Positions 17,495 to 26,435 are shown, numbered from the stretch's first letter. The stretch is 64,000 nt of DNA from Clostridia bacterium (GCA_017472255.1 JAFUQU010000016.1:1-64000), one strand, 5' to 3'. Made by a program: numbers and translations. Notes: a model not told the origin generated them from the sequence alone.

Positions 17495-19291
17495 ATGGAT
17501 TTTTCGATTTACCGCCGCAAGGTGAGCGGCTGCTATACGGGAAAAGCAGTAGGCGGCACACTGGGAATGCCCTTTGAAGGCAATCTCGCCACCCGCCACC
17601 TCACCGGTTACGACCCGGTGCCCGACCGGATGCTGCCCAACGATGATCTGGATTTGCAGGTCGTCAATCTGGAAATCATCCGCCGCTTCGGACTGCCGGT
17701 CAACCGCCGTCACCTTTCCACCATGTGGGAGTATACCCAGGACGGCGGTCCGGACGAATACGGCCCCGCCCGCTGGAATGTGTCGCTGAGACGATACGCC
17801 CCGCTGTCCGGCTATTACTGCAACAAATTTTATGCCGGCATGGGCGCGGCTATCCGAAGCGAGCTTTGGGCGTGTCTTGCACCCGGCGATCCGGCGCTGG
17901 CCGTGCGTCTGGCGATGGAGGACGCCTGCTCCGACCACTACGCCGACGGTATGGAGGCCTGTATGTTCCTCGCCGCCATCGAGAGCGCGGCGTTTGTGGA
18001 ATCCGACCGCGACCGGCTTATTGAAATCGGTCTGTCCTATATCGAACCGGACGGACGCCTTGCCAGAGGAATCCGGGACAGCATCGGTTACTATGAGCAG
18101 ACCCGCGACCCATACGCCGCCCGGGAGCTTCTGCTGGAACATTATTACGTGCAGAACTGGACGGATGTGACCATCAACCTCTGCCTGATTGTCATATCCT
18201 GGCTGGCTTCGGAAGGGGATTTCAGCAAGGCAATCTGCACCGCAGCTGGACTGGGCTATGACACCGACTGCACCTGCGCTACCCTTGCTTCGATTCTCGG
18301 AATCATCAATCCCGACGCCATCAGTCTCGAATGGACGGCGCCCATCGGCGATACGCTGGTGCTGAGCTGCGGCATCATGGGCACCCATGAGCCGGAAACC
18401 ATCGGCGGGTTCTGCGATCTGGTGGCGGATACAGCAGTTCAGGTTTGCGAATACTACGATGCGGCTGTCAAGCTGGAGAATGCTCCGGCGCTGTCCGTCA
18501 TTCCCCATTGGACGGAAGATTGTCACGCGGCGGACGGCTTTGACTGCACCCATGAATCGATGGTTGCCTGCACGCCTCTGACGCTGCGGTTGATTTACCC
18601 GGAAACCGTGTCGCTGATACCCGGCAGACCGGATACTTACACTCTCGTTCTGCGCAATCCCGCCGGAACAACCTTATCCGGCGAAGTAAAGCTGTCGCTG
18701 CCCGACGGATGGCAGGTTGAACCGGCATCCGCCACATTTACGCTGGAACCGTCCGCCGAGATGCGCGTAAAGCTGACGATCACCGCTGCGATGATGGAAA
18801 AGCGCCGCCCGAGAGACAATAACCTTGATTTGGATTTCACGGTAAACGGCATCAGCTGGCGGGTCAGCGCCGGACTTCCGACGGCGATTCCGTGGCTGCG
18901 GGAGAATCTTCTGACCGGCGAGGTGGAGCAGATCGAAGCCCACGAGGTCTTTCAGACGGTACCGGCGGGGCGCTGGTGTTATCGGACAGCGATGAAAGTG
19001 AACGAATTCATGCAGGTGCGCATGGGTGTCATGAGCCAGCGTCCGTTCACGGCAAAGTTCAACGGCAAAGAAGTATCATCGGGCGACGGCAGCTTTTACG
19101 TGCCCGCTTTCCATCGGGGAAGAACGGCGGTCAACCTCTCCACCGACAGGCTGGACGGCTGCTGGAACTATGTCGAAATCATCGTGGAGGACGGTGAGCC
19201 GGGCGAGCTGTTCTTCGGTCTGGCGCGCCAGCACAGCTGCGGCGAATGGCTGATCGGCGTGGAGTACAGTCTTGCTCCGTTGCTGCAATGA
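17495..19291 (+). CDS. ADP-ribosylglycohydrolase-family protein with C-terminal beta domains
   Basis: The N-terminal 300 residues are an ADP-ribosylglycohydrolase (ARH/DraG-type) all-helical domain: GCYTGKAVGGTLGMPFEG, the acidic metal-binding stretch LPNDDLDLQ (about residues 47-55) and the distal GLGYDTDCTCATLASILG (about 252-269), which would supply the second metal-ligand cluster. The remaining 290 residues look like Ig-like/NEW3-type beta domains (YTLVLRNPAGTTLSG), an unusual addition. Members in glycan loci are thought to act on glycosides or nucleosides rather than proteins; that is inference here. No signal peptide is present. Confidence 0.75.
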   Translation: MDFSIYRRKVSGCYTGKAVGGTLGMPFEGNLATRHLTGYDPVPDRMLPNDDLDLQVVNLEIIRRFGLPVNRRHLSTMWEYTQDGGPDEYGPARWNVSLRRYAPLSGYYCNKFYAGMGAAIRSELWACLAPGDPALAVRLAMEDACSDHYADGMEACMFLAAIESAAFVESDRDRLIEIGLSYIEPDGRLARGIRDSIGYYEQTRDPYAARELLLEHYYVQNWTDVTINLCLIVISWLASEGDFSKAICTAAGLGYDTDCTCATLASILGIINPDAISLEWTAPIGDTLVLSCGIMGTHEPETIGGFCDLVADTAVQVCEYYDAAVKLENAPALSVIPHWTEDCHAADGFDCTHESMVACTPLTLRLIYPETVSLIPGRPDTYTLVLRNPAGTTLSGEVKLSLPDGWQVEPASATFTLEPSAEMRVKLTITAAMMEKRRPRDNNLDLDFTVNGISWRVSAGLPTAIPWLRENLLTGEVEQIEAHEVFQTVPAGRWCYRTAMKVNEFMQVRMGVMSQRPFTAKFNGKEVSSGDGSFYVPAFHRGRTAVNLSTDRLDGCWNYVEIIVEDGEPGELFFGLARQHSCGEWLIGVEYSLAPLLQ

Positions 19292-19322
19292 TATCAGGCA
19301 GAGAACCTACAGGAGGATTATT

Positions 19323-20990
19323 ATGGGCAATTTTGTAAACGATTTTCGGATGAATCATGTTGGATTCCCTTGCCATAGCAAAAAAAGTTTCGTCTTTTAC
19401 GGCGAATCCCGTGAAGAATTCACCGTCATGAAGATGCGGAACGCTGTGCTGGAGCCTGTGTATACGGCCAAGTTTGTGCAGACGGCGGGCGCATTGTGCG
19501 GCGATTTCACCTGTGTGACCGAGCCGGGTGTGTATAAGATTAAGAGCGGAAACAGCTATAGCCGTACTATTTATATTTACGACCATATTTACGATTCGGT
19601 TTGCCGGGTGCTGACGAATTATTTCGTGTGGCAGCGCTGCGGTGACGATGCTGGATGGAACGGGAAGTGTCACGACCATGACCGTATTATCGATAAATAT
19701 GGCGAAGAGCATTCGCTGGTCGGAGGACATCACCAGTCCGGCGACCTGCGCAAATGGGCGTTCGGCAGTGCGGAAGGCGTATGGGGACTTTCCAAGTTCT
19801 TAGAGCTGGGCAACCCCCGCTGGAATCGGGGCGACATTCAGTATGACATCGCCCACTCGGCAAAATATTTCCTTTCCCGTACCTCAAGAGAGGGTTACGT
19901 GTATGACTGCACGTTCGTTCCCGAAGGATACGACCAGAATGCCTGCAAAGGCGTGGGATACGCCGACTATGGTTCATTCTGGGAGCCTTTCCTGTACTTT
20001 GACAGACCTACCGACCCGCAGGGTCATTGGAATGTGATTCGTCTGCTGGCCTCCGCCTCGGTGACGCTGCGTGAGAGCGACGCCGATCTTGCAGAGCGGT
20101 GTCTGACGGGCGCCAAAAAGATTTGGGACTGGATGATGCGGGAAGGGCAGTTTGTCAGCAACTTCGACTGGGAGATTTATCCGCCAATCGGTCACGATGG
20201 CTTTAAGGAGTGCCTGTTCCGGTTCTATTTTCCAGGCTCGGCATTCACACTGTGCGGCTGTGCTGTGTCCGCCATGGAGCTGTATCAGGCGTTTCCGTGT
20301 CAGGAATACAAGGACGCGGCAATCTCGGCTGTCAATACGCTGGCTTCCTATATGATAAAGGACGAGCAGGGAGCGCTGAACTATTTCCGGCTGAGCGCCG
20401 AAGACAGCAGACCGGCGGAATCCGTTGGATTCTTCCCGTTCAATCTGCCGATGGTCTTTGTGGAGGCGCTGGATTTATGGAGCGATCATCCTGACGCGGC
20501 AGAATGGCTGGAATGTGTCAAAGCCGCTGTGAAGAAATTCAGCTGGATGTCCCGCACAAATGCCTTCGGTAAAACCACCAACCATTGTACTGCCGGAGAA
20601 ACACCCGATAAGCCACGTTGGAATTACGGAGCGTCCTCTTTCGTCATGGATCTGGGCGATACGGCGCGGTTCCTGACAAAAGCGTCCCGCTATACGGACA
20701 GGACGGAATGCCTTGCCATCGCGCAGCGGCTGTTGGATTTTGTCATGGGCGCCAATCCGGCTGACTCGTCCTGCATCGAGGCGGTAGGATATAATCAGCC
20801 CTGTCGGGCGATCTTTGGCGAATTCTTCCCCGCGCAGCCCCAGATTCCCGGCGGTATGTACACCGATATCCAGCCCAGCGAACCGGATTTCGCGCGGTTC
20901 GGACGGGAATACGATATGCCTGTCGTAGGCGCGTTCCTGTATGCGCTGGCGTTGTATCAAAAGACGATTGCGGAATCGGGCGATTGCTGA
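19323..20990 (+). CDS. GH9-like six-hairpin glycosidase
   Basis: A 555-residue cytoplasmic protein with an N-terminal Ig-like domain (about 1-85; VTEPGVYKIKSGNSYS is typical of the CelD_N module) and an (alpha/alpha)6 barrel. HSLVGGHHQSGDLRKW occupies the position of the GH9 DAGD catalytic motif, with SGD replacing AGD. The C-terminal DFVMGANPADSSCIEAVGYN and LGDTARFL also fit this fold. The ATG at 19323 follows AGGAGGATTATT; a longer frame from 19272 would overlap the previous gene and lacks a site. As it has no export signal, I infer that it trims imported oligosaccharides rather than digesting cellulose. Confidence 0.65.
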   Translation: MGNFVNDFRMNHVGFPCHSKKSFVFYGESREEFTVMKMRNAVLEPVYTAKFVQTAGALCGDFTCVTEPGVYKIKSGNSYSRTIYIYDHIYDSVCRVLTNYFVWQRCGDDAGWNGKCHDHDRIIDKYGEEHSLVGGHHQSGDLRKWAFGSAEGVWGLSKFLELGNPRWNRGDIQYDIAHSAKYFLSRTSREGYVYDCTFVPEGYDQNACKGVGYADYGSFWEPFLYFDRPTDPQGHWNVIRLLASASVTLRESDADLAERCLTGAKKIWDWMMREGQFVSNFDWEIYPPIGHDGFKECLFRFYFPGSAFTLCGCAVSAMELYQAFPCQEYKDAAISAVNTLASYMIKDEQGALNYFRLSAEDSRPAESVGFFPFNLPMVFVEALDLWSDHPDAAEWLECVKAAVKKFSWMSRTNAFGKTTNHCTAGETPDKPRWNYGASSFVMDLGDTARFLTKASRYTDRTECLAIAQRLLDFVMGANPADSSCIEAVGYNQPCRAIFGEFFPAQPQIPGGMYTDIQPSEPDFARFGREYDMPVVGAFLYALALYQKTIAESGDC

Positions 20991-21095
20991 AAAACGGACG
21001 TTGTAAAACCTCCTAATACTCCCGGTTCTCATAAGATTCAGGAAATCGGCGCAGTTTTTCTGCGCTTCGGATAATAAGCAGCTGCACATAGAAAA

Positions 21096-21134
21096 GACCC
21101 CGCCCGTACTCATGAGATAACGGGCGGGGGTTTC
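21096..21134 (+). terminator. Intrinsic terminator of the carbohydrate operon
   Basis: ACCCCGCCCG and CGGGCGGGGG form a GC-rich stem with a 14-nt loop. It is preceded by AAAAG and followed by TTTC, and could also serve the converging Rrf2 gene. Confidence 0.75.
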
Positions 21135-21177
21135 ACCCTGTTTTCAAAGCAGGATGCCGGCGTGTCCTGCGAGCCGG

Positions 21178-21603
21178 TCATATTACATAATCATATGTGT
21201 ATCGTTCTCTTTGCTGATCCAGAATATCCTGCAGCGTGATTCCGTCGAGATATTCGTTAATCACGCGGTATAATCCCTGCCATACGGGAAGAATGGCACA
21301 GCCTTCATAGCGTTCACATTCGATCGGGTTGTGCTCCAGACAGGAAACCGGAGAAAGACTTCCTTCGGTCAACCGCAGAATTTCACCTACCGTATACTTG
21401 TCAGGGCTTTTGGCAAGCTGGTAGCCTCCTTGAAAGCCGCGGTTCGTCCGAAGGATATTTGTTTTATTCAGGGCAGAAACAATCTGTTCCAGATACTTTT
21501 TAGATATGTTTTGCCGTTCAGCAATATCTTTCAATGACACAAAGCCGCTGTTCTGATGCTCTAGTCCGAATTGGGGAATAGTCAAAACGGGTATAGGCTG
21601 CAC
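21178..21603 (-). CDS. Rrf2-family regulator with an aberrant N-terminus
   Basis: From residue 15 on, the protein is a normal Rrf2 winged HTH: LEHQNSGFVSLKDIAERQN, KKYLEQIVSALNKTN, RGFQGGYQLAKSP, YTVGEILRLTEG, and a Cys set in SCLEHNPIECERYEGC (C-x7-C-x5-C) that could hold an Fe-S cluster or sense thiols. The usual opening (M-x-ISTKGRYALR) is missing; instead the frame starts at a GTG with QPIPVLTIPQFG, so the first helix is replaced and DNA binding may be impaired. It is divergent from the Cys-rich peptide unit at 21692. Two paralogues with intact N-termini lie at 47722 and 49329. Confidence 0.75.
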   Translation of the reverse strand: MQPIPVLTIPQFGLEHQNSGFVSLKDIAERQNISKKYLEQIVSALNKTNILRTNRGFQGGYQLAKSPDKYTVGEILRLTEGSLSPVSCLEHNPIECERYEGCAILPVWQGLYRVINEYLDGITLQDILDQQRERYTYDYVI

Positions 21604-21629
21604 CTATTACCTACTATGCCTATATGATA

Positions 21630-21659
21630 TTGGACAATTCAAAAAATATGGTGTATAAT
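21630..21659 (+). promoter_or_regulatory. Promoter of the Cys-rich leader unit
   Basis: TTGGAC, an 18-bp gap and TATAAT lie 33 bp upstream of the leader-peptide ATG. A motif ACCTACTATGCCTAT sits between it and the divergent Rrf2 start and resembles half of the ACCTA/TAGGT sites seen at the sulfur operons. Confidence 0.55.
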
Positions 21660-21691
21660 ATATACATCAATCAAGAAGGAGGTAACTTTCC

Positions 21692-21793
21692 ATGAGAAAC
21701 ATCACAGCGAGAAAGAACAACGGATACAAGTGTATATGTATGTGTATGATGCAGCCCAAGGATCGTCGTATCATTCGATGTTGCCTGCCCTGA
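21692..21793 (+). CDS. 33-residue Cys-rich leader peptide
   Basis: The short ORF begins MRNITARKNNGYKCICMCMM and ends with RRIIRCCLP, giving five cysteines in 33 residues, arranged as CxCxC then CC. An optimal AAGGAGGTAACTTTC precedes the ATG. A hairpin with a T run (21847-21878) follows 54 bp later, before the next start codon. This is the classic attenuator layout, with ribosome stalling at Cys codons expected when Cys-tRNA is scarce. It opens MRN like the 50008 peptide and ends RCC like the 41207 peptide. It now heads a decayed unit, so the peptide may be orphaned. Confidence 0.6.
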   Translation: MRNITARKNNGYKCICMCMMQPKDRRIIRCCLP

Positions 21794-21846
21794 ATGTGAT
21801 GCTCGCCTCGCTTTTGGAAGTGGGTCAAACTGATATAGCGTTCTTT

Positions 21847-21878
21847 GGAAGCCGTTTTATTGGGGCTTCCATATTTTT
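21847..21878 (+). terminator. Attenuator-type intrinsic terminator
   Basis: GGAAGCC and GGCTTCC form a perfect 7-bp stem with a 10-nt loop, followed by ATATTTTT. It lies between the Cys-rich peptide and the downstream lipoprotein ORF, so it would decide read-through into that ORF. Confidence 0.65.
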
Positions 21879-21912
21879 ATGCTTATTATTCCTAGGGCAG
21901 GAGGTAGACGTC

Positions 21913-22065
21913 ATGAAAAAACTGGCTGCGGTGCTTGCGGCTGTGTTAGCGGTTGTTTCATTTGCAGGATGCGAATTTTCGGACAGCGATCCGGACAGCC
22001 GCGAACAAACAGAAACTCAAGACGATCACGGCGAATTGAAATTGATCGCTGCCGCTCTGGCATAG
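21913..22065 (+). pseudogene. Truncated lipoprotein (signal peptide and tether only)
   Basis: A 50-residue ORF with a Shine-Dalgarno sequence (GGAGG) starts MKKLAAVLAAVLAVV, has a lipobox SFAGC and an acidic tether (SDSDPDSREQTETQDD), and then reaches a TAG at 22063. The body of a binding protein is missing: past the stop, in the same frame, an aminotransferase tail begins. I infer a deletion that removed most of a transporter operon, leaving only the secretion signal of its binding protein. Confidence 0.55.
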
Positions 22066-22329
22066 GGTGTGGGTTCGTTTTTAGGCGAACCGTGCGCCGT
22101 GCCCGAGGAAGATGTTTATATTTTGCTGGACATTTCGGAATTTGGATATGAGTCGGATTTGGAATTTTGCGAGGTGCTTGCACGGGATGTCGGTGTAGGA
22201 GCGGTTCCCGGATCCAGCTTTTTCAGGGAACCTGTCAACCACCTGATTCGTCTGCATTTTGCTAAGCGCGATGAGACTTTGAACGAGGCGCTAAATCGGT
22301 TGGAGCATATTCGCAAAAAATTTTGGTAA
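22066..22329 (+). pseudogene. C-terminal fragment of a PLP-dependent class I/II aminotransferase
   Basis: EDVYILLDISEFGYESDLEF, GVGAVPGSSFFREP and HLIRLHFAKRDETLNEALNR are the end of a fold-type I aspartate/aminoacyl aminotransferase: the substrate-binding arginine of the LIRLHFA strand and the last helix. The PLP lysine and the first 300 or so residues are missing. It is in frame with the truncated lipoprotein and separated from it only by a stop codon, which points to a deletion junction. Confidence 0.7.
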
Positions 22330-22400
22330 AATAATTCGGTTGTCAGGCTATGGGGGATTGACAATATGAGCTGAGAAAGCGGGTATCAATAGAAATTGCG

Positions 22401-22450
22401 AGAGCGGCATACGATTTTCCCTTGGGGGGGAATTTCGATATTGCCGCTCT
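22401..22450. repeat. Inverted repeat at the trailer end of the CRISPR array
   Basis: Perfect 9-bp arms (AGAGCGGCA and TGCCGCTCT) enclose a 32-nt partly self-complementary centre containing a run of seven G. It lies 48 bp beyond the last, degenerate repeat and could end or protect the 3' end of the minus-strand pre-crRNA; there is no T run on that strand. Confidence 0.45.
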
Positions 22451-22497
22451 TATTAAAGTGACACACTTCTGAATGGGGGCAATTGTATGACGTGCAA

Positions 22498-24277
22498 ATT
22501 CCAAGTGTCACCCCCCGCGAGGGGAGTGACAGAGAGGCAATTGCTAAGATTCCTAAGAAAGATAATTTCAATCCACACTCCCCGCGAGGGGAGTGACCGA
22601 GCAGGGCAAGGACGCCGGGCGAGAGCTGCACATTTCAATCCACACTCCCCGCGAGGGGAGTGACCCCTTGGGACGGGAATTTGTGCACATCAAGGGCAAT
22701 TTCAATCCACACTCCCCGCGAGGGGAGTGACGAGATGTTCTGAGGACACTGTCATTAAAAAGGGCATTTCAATCCACACTCCCCGCGAGGGGAGTGACTG
22801 TGGCTAATACGGATAGTAAATTATCACGTGAATTTCAATCCACACTCCCCGCGAGGGGAGTGACTGTTCCCATCAGCACCCTGACCAGTTGCAGGTTTAT
22901 TTCAATCCACACTCCCCGCGAGGGGAGTGACTCAATTTCCACAACGTAGAGATTGCGGATGAGGACATTTCAATCCACACTCCCCGCGAGGGGAGTGACA
23001 CAGCGGCCTGTCCGGAGCGTCTACCCGCCGCAGATTTCAATCCACACTCCCCGCGAGGGGAGTGACTGTCGGAGAGCTCGTTAAAACGTATTATTTCCGA
23101 TTTCAATCCACACTCCCCGCGAGGGGAGTGACGATCTGGGGTATGAGGATTTTCTCGCCTACTGTCAATTTCAATCCACACTCCCCGCGAGGGGAGTGAC
23201 ATTCCTTTCTCGCAAAGTTCCGCGGATGGTTCTTCATTTCAATCCACACTCCCCGCGAGGGGAGTGACCAAACCCCCGCGCAGAATTTCTCGCAAAAGAG
23301 TTTATTTCAATCCACACTCCCCGCGAGGGGAGTGACACGATGGGAATGCACGACGAGCGCCTGCGGAGATATTTCAATCCACACTCCCCGCGAGGGGAGT
23401 GACCGCCCGCTCTTTTTTATAAACACGGAGGATATATATTTCAATCCACACTCCCCGCGAGGGGAGTGACATGATGCGTCGGACGCTGACACGCTGACAG
23501 CGCATATTTCAATCCACACTCCCCGCGAGGGGAGTGACGATCATCCACTTTGCATACAGCCATGAGCGGGTCATTTCAATCCACACTCCCCGCGAGGGGA
23601 GTGACACAATATCAAAGTTTTCGCTTTCATCCTTGCCGAATTTCAATCCACACTCCCCGCGAGGGGAGTGACACTTCTCACGTGACCATTTATCATAAAG
23701 CTCAGAATTTCAATCCACACTCCCCGCGAGGGGAGTGACTCCGTGATATGGGGAGGAATATGATGTATCGAGTATTTCAATCCACACTCCCCGCGAGGGG
23801 AGTGACAATCTCCATAATAATATCGCAACGTTGCATTCATATTTCAATCCACACTCCCCGCGAGGGGAGTGACGTTCTCGCAACCAGCAGTATCTCACCC
23901 TTTGCAATATTTCAATCCACACTCCCCGCGAGGGGAGTGACCGGACAGCGGCCGCTTCAAACGTGCGGTGCTGGAATTTCAATCCACACTCCCCGCGAGG
24001 GGAGTGACGTATGGAATTGACACAATTGCTTGTGCAAAGTAGAATTTCAATCCACACTCCCCGCGAGGGGAGTGACTTCTCCGCTTTCAGGTACCGCAGC
24101 GCAGATCGTCATTTCAATCCACACTCCCCGCGAGGGGAGTGACGCCGCTCTTCTGTGATAATGCGGAGAGCGTCAGCATTTCAATCCACACTCCCCGCGA
24201 GGGGAGTGACGATACGTTCCTTGATCTGTCCGGTAAGGGATGCCATTTCAATCCACACTCCCCGCGAGGGGAGTGAC
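22498..24277 (-). CRISPR. Type I-C CRISPR array, 26 intact repeats plus one degenerate repeat, 26 spacers
   Basis: A 33-bp repeat recurs about every 67 bp from 22565 to 24277, 26 times without change. In plus orientation it starts ATTTCAATCCACACTCCCC and ends GGGGAGTGAC; the crRNA sense strand is the complement, ending GTGGATTGAAAT, as in I-C systems. The internal GTCACTCCCC...GGGGAGTG palindrome gives the hairpin that Cas5c cuts. Spacers are 33-35 bp and all differ. The left-most copy (22498-22530) has mutations in its distal half, marking the old, trailer end. The leader and cas2 are at the right end, so new spacers enter near 24277 and transcription runs leftwards. Confidence 0.97.
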
Positions 24278-24438
24278 AGCAAAACAACCCATTACAAATT
24301 ATTTTGCAACGCTGATTTGATTCAAAATCACAATAAATTGTGATTTTGCGCGTCCGGTTCAGCTTCCGGATCTGTGCAAATGACCATTTTTGCGGTGCGA
24401 ATCGGCACGGTTTTGATGTTTGCATACCATTCGCACTG
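24278..24438 (-). promoter_or_regulatory. CRISPR leader with a 26-bp palindrome
   Basis: This A/T-rich stretch separates cas2 from the newest repeat. It holds a perfect palindrome with 12-bp arms and a 2-bp centre (CAAAATCACAAT, AA, ATTGTGATTTTG; 24323-24348), about 45 bp from the first repeat. It is a candidate site for a host factor in spacer integration or for control of array transcription. A smaller TCCGG/CCGGA hairpin lies nearer cas2. Confidence 0.7.
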
Positions 24439-24729
24439 CTATAGAATCATTGAATCATTGGGGTCATAAGAGGGCTTGGCTCCATAATGCTCAATCCTGT
24501 TTGAATAGCTGTTGCCGAGATTGTAAATGCGCAGACTGTCAGTTTCTTCATTGATAACTTTCCGAAGCTTATCCCGTACAATAATCAACTGTGCATTGTC
24601 AAGAGAACACTCAAAAACAGAATTTTGTACCCGCTGACCGTAATTCACGCAGATTTTCGCTGCTTTGTTCAGACGCTTTCTCCCGGCAGCGTCGCTTGTA
24701 TTGACATCGTATGTGATCAGTACCAGCAT
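24439..24729 (-). CDS. cas2: CRISPR-associated endoribonuclease-fold Cas2
   Basis: The 96-residue protein begins MLVLITYDVNTSDAAGRKRL, with the first-strand aspartate (YDV) of the ferredoxin-like Cas2 fold, and contains QRVQNSVFECSL and DSLRIYNLG. Cas2 dimers bridge two Cas1 dimers in the spacer-integration complex. The start follows GAGGTGG. It is the last cas gene before the leader and lies 9 bp after cas1. Confidence 0.95.
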   Translation of the reverse strand: MLVLITYDVNTSDAAGRKRLNKAAKICVNYGQRVQNSVFECSLDNAQLIIVRDKLRKVINEETDSLRIYNLGNSYSNRIEHYGAKPSYDPNDSMIL

Positions 24730-24738
24730 AGAACCACC

Positions 24739-25770
24739 TCACTTCCAAATAAACGGCGGGTAATCATCAAGATCACCACGGATGTATTTTGCCAGCAGTG
24801 CTGCTTGAACAAACGGAATCATTCCCCACTGTACTTGCTCTTTCAAATATGGATGCTGTATTTCTTCATACTTTTTCTTCTGCCATTGATCCAGAAAATC
24901 TCTCCTCGCATCATCAGTCAGAAGCACGGCGCCGCTTTCCTTTTGTGTAAACGATGCATCTGTCACAATCTTTTTGTTTATCATTGTCAGAACAAAACGA
25001 TCCACAAACGGCGCTCGGAATTCTTCCAATAAATCCAGCGCCAGCGAACATCTTCCCGGACGCTCTGTATGGAAAAATCCCACATACGGATCAAGCCCCG
25101 CCGTTTCAAGTGCGGAAGTACATATGGATGTCATCAGCGCATATCCAAAAGAAAGCATGGCATTGACCGGATCCATCGGCGGCCGACGGTTTCGTCTGTC
25201 AAACGTGAAAAAGTCTTTTTGCTGGAGAATCATCTCGTCAAAGACAGAGAAATATCGATTGGCGCACTCTCCTTCCAAACCGCGAAGCGTGTCCGCTGAT
25301 TCAGCAGAATAGGCTGTTACTGCCCCATCCTTGATCTGTTTGGCTGCCTGTTCGATTTTGATATCATCTACACGTTCACGGTGGTCGCTCAGAACTCTCC
25401 TGAGAACTGCGGCACTGTTGCTCAGTTTGGCTGAAATCATATTTCTGGCGATATGCAGAGCCTTTTCCGAATCATCCGCAATTCTGTACTGCGTTCTTCT
25501 CACAATCACATTCCCATATGTTTTGCCCACACACCGGGATAAAAATTTCCCCTGCGGTGTCAGAAATGTAACCATGATGCCCATTTCCGCACATTTTCCC
25601 AACAACGCAGGGGAAGCTCCCGGATATCCAAAAATAACGATACTTTCCAGCAGATGAAGCGGTCGTTGTCCGCGGATCTCCCGATCCACGGACATAACCA
25701 CATTTTCACCGTCGAGAGAGAGGTATGCATCCGGGGTTGTGATGTACAGCGTATTCTGCAATTTTTTCAT
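24739..25770 (-). CDS. cas1: CRISPR-associated endonuclease/integrase Cas1 (type I-C)
   Basis: The 343-residue integrase has the Cas1 plan: an N-terminal beta domain (TPDAYLSLDGENVVM) and a helical domain with DPVNAMLSFGYALMTSICTS, HTERPGRCSLALDLLEEFR and FVDRFVLTMINKKIV, which hold the metal-binding Glu, His and Asp/Glu residues. It inserts new spacers at the leader end with Cas2. The ATG overlaps the cas4 stop (ATGA) and follows GGGAGGAATG, so cas4-cas1-cas2 form an adaptation cassette. Confidence 0.95.
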   Translation of the reverse strand: MKKLQNTLYITTPDAYLSLDGENVVMSVDREIRGQRPLHLLESIVIFGYPGASPALLGKCAEMGIMVTFLTPQGKFLSRCVGKTYGNVIVRRTQYRIADDSEKALHIARNMISAKLSNSAAVLRRVLSDHRERVDDIKIEQAAKQIKDGAVTAYSAESADTLRGLEGECANRYFSVFDEMILQQKDFFTFDRRNRRPPMDPVNAMLSFGYALMTSICTSALETAGLDPYVGFFHTERPGRCSLALDLLEEFRAPFVDRFVLTMINKKIVTDASFTQKESGAVLLTDDARRDFLDQWQKKKYEEIQHPYLKEQVQWGMIPFVQAALLAKYIRGDLDDYPPFIWK

Positions 25771-26435
25771 CCGTCATTCCTCCCGAGATTTGTGTCATTA
25801 TAGGATTTGGCAGATTGAATCTTTTCCAATTTCGGAATGCACTCTTCTTTTAACGAACAGGCGTTGCAGGCTTTCGTTCTTCTGGGATGGGGAAGGTATT
25901 GTCTGTCAAAATACTGATGCATTTCCGCTGCATATCCACGGACTGTTTCACGCAAATCCTCTGTGAATTCAACCTTAGCTCGATGTCTGGTTTCAAAATA
26001 GTACAGCGCGCCTTCGTGAATGATACAGCACAGCATCTCCTCCAGACACATTGCCTGCGCAGTCAATTGCAGCATATCGCATGGATTTTCTTTGGGAGCG
26101 CCCCGTTTGTATTCTACAGGATATACGCTGTAGCATCCTTCCTTCCCGCGAAGTGAGATACCTTCCCGGCTCGTTCTGCGGAATTCCACAACATCGCAGT
26201 CTCCCGACAGACCGAGCGTGCGGGAAAATACCGGCATCGCTCTGGTAATGAGAACTTCTCCGCGAGATTCCGAATGATAAACATCATGCGCGTGGTCATG
26301 CAGCAATCGCCCTTCCGCTGTACGGTCATTTTCGCTCCAGATATGATCAATATGAATCAACGCCCATTGCCTTCGACAGAACGAGAAATGTTGAATTCCT
26401 GATAGCATCAGGAAATCTTCCTCATTATATTCCAT
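25767..26435 (-). CDS. cas4: CRISPR-associated exonuclease Cas4
   Basis: The 222-residue RecB-like nuclease starts MEYNEEDFLMLSGIQHFSFC. It has the first Fe-S cysteine in FCRRQW, the RecB motifs GRLLHDHAHD, SGDCDVVEF and YPVEYKRG, and the distal cluster cysteines in CNACSLKEEC. Cas4 trims prespacers and helps to choose those next to a PAM. I use the ATG at 26435, which gives an 11-bp overlap with cas7; a longer frame from 26489 would begin inside cas7 with no family similarity. Confidence 0.92.
   Translation of the reverse strand: MEYNEEDFLMLSGIQHFSFCRRQWALIHIDHIWSENDRTAEGRLLHDHAHDVYHSESRGEVLITRAMPVFSRTLGLSGDCDVVEFRRTSREGISLRGKEGCYSVYPVEYKRGAPKENPCDMLQLTAQAMCLEEMLCCIIHEGALYYFETRHRAKVEFTEDLRETVRGYAAEMHQYFDRQYLPHPRRTKACNACSLKEECIPKLEKIQSAKSYNDTNLGRNDG

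Noticed and set aside
22897..24425. Several ORFs with repeated HSPRGECGLK or STLPARGVT motifs
   Set aside because: They are translations of the CRISPR repeat, not proteins.
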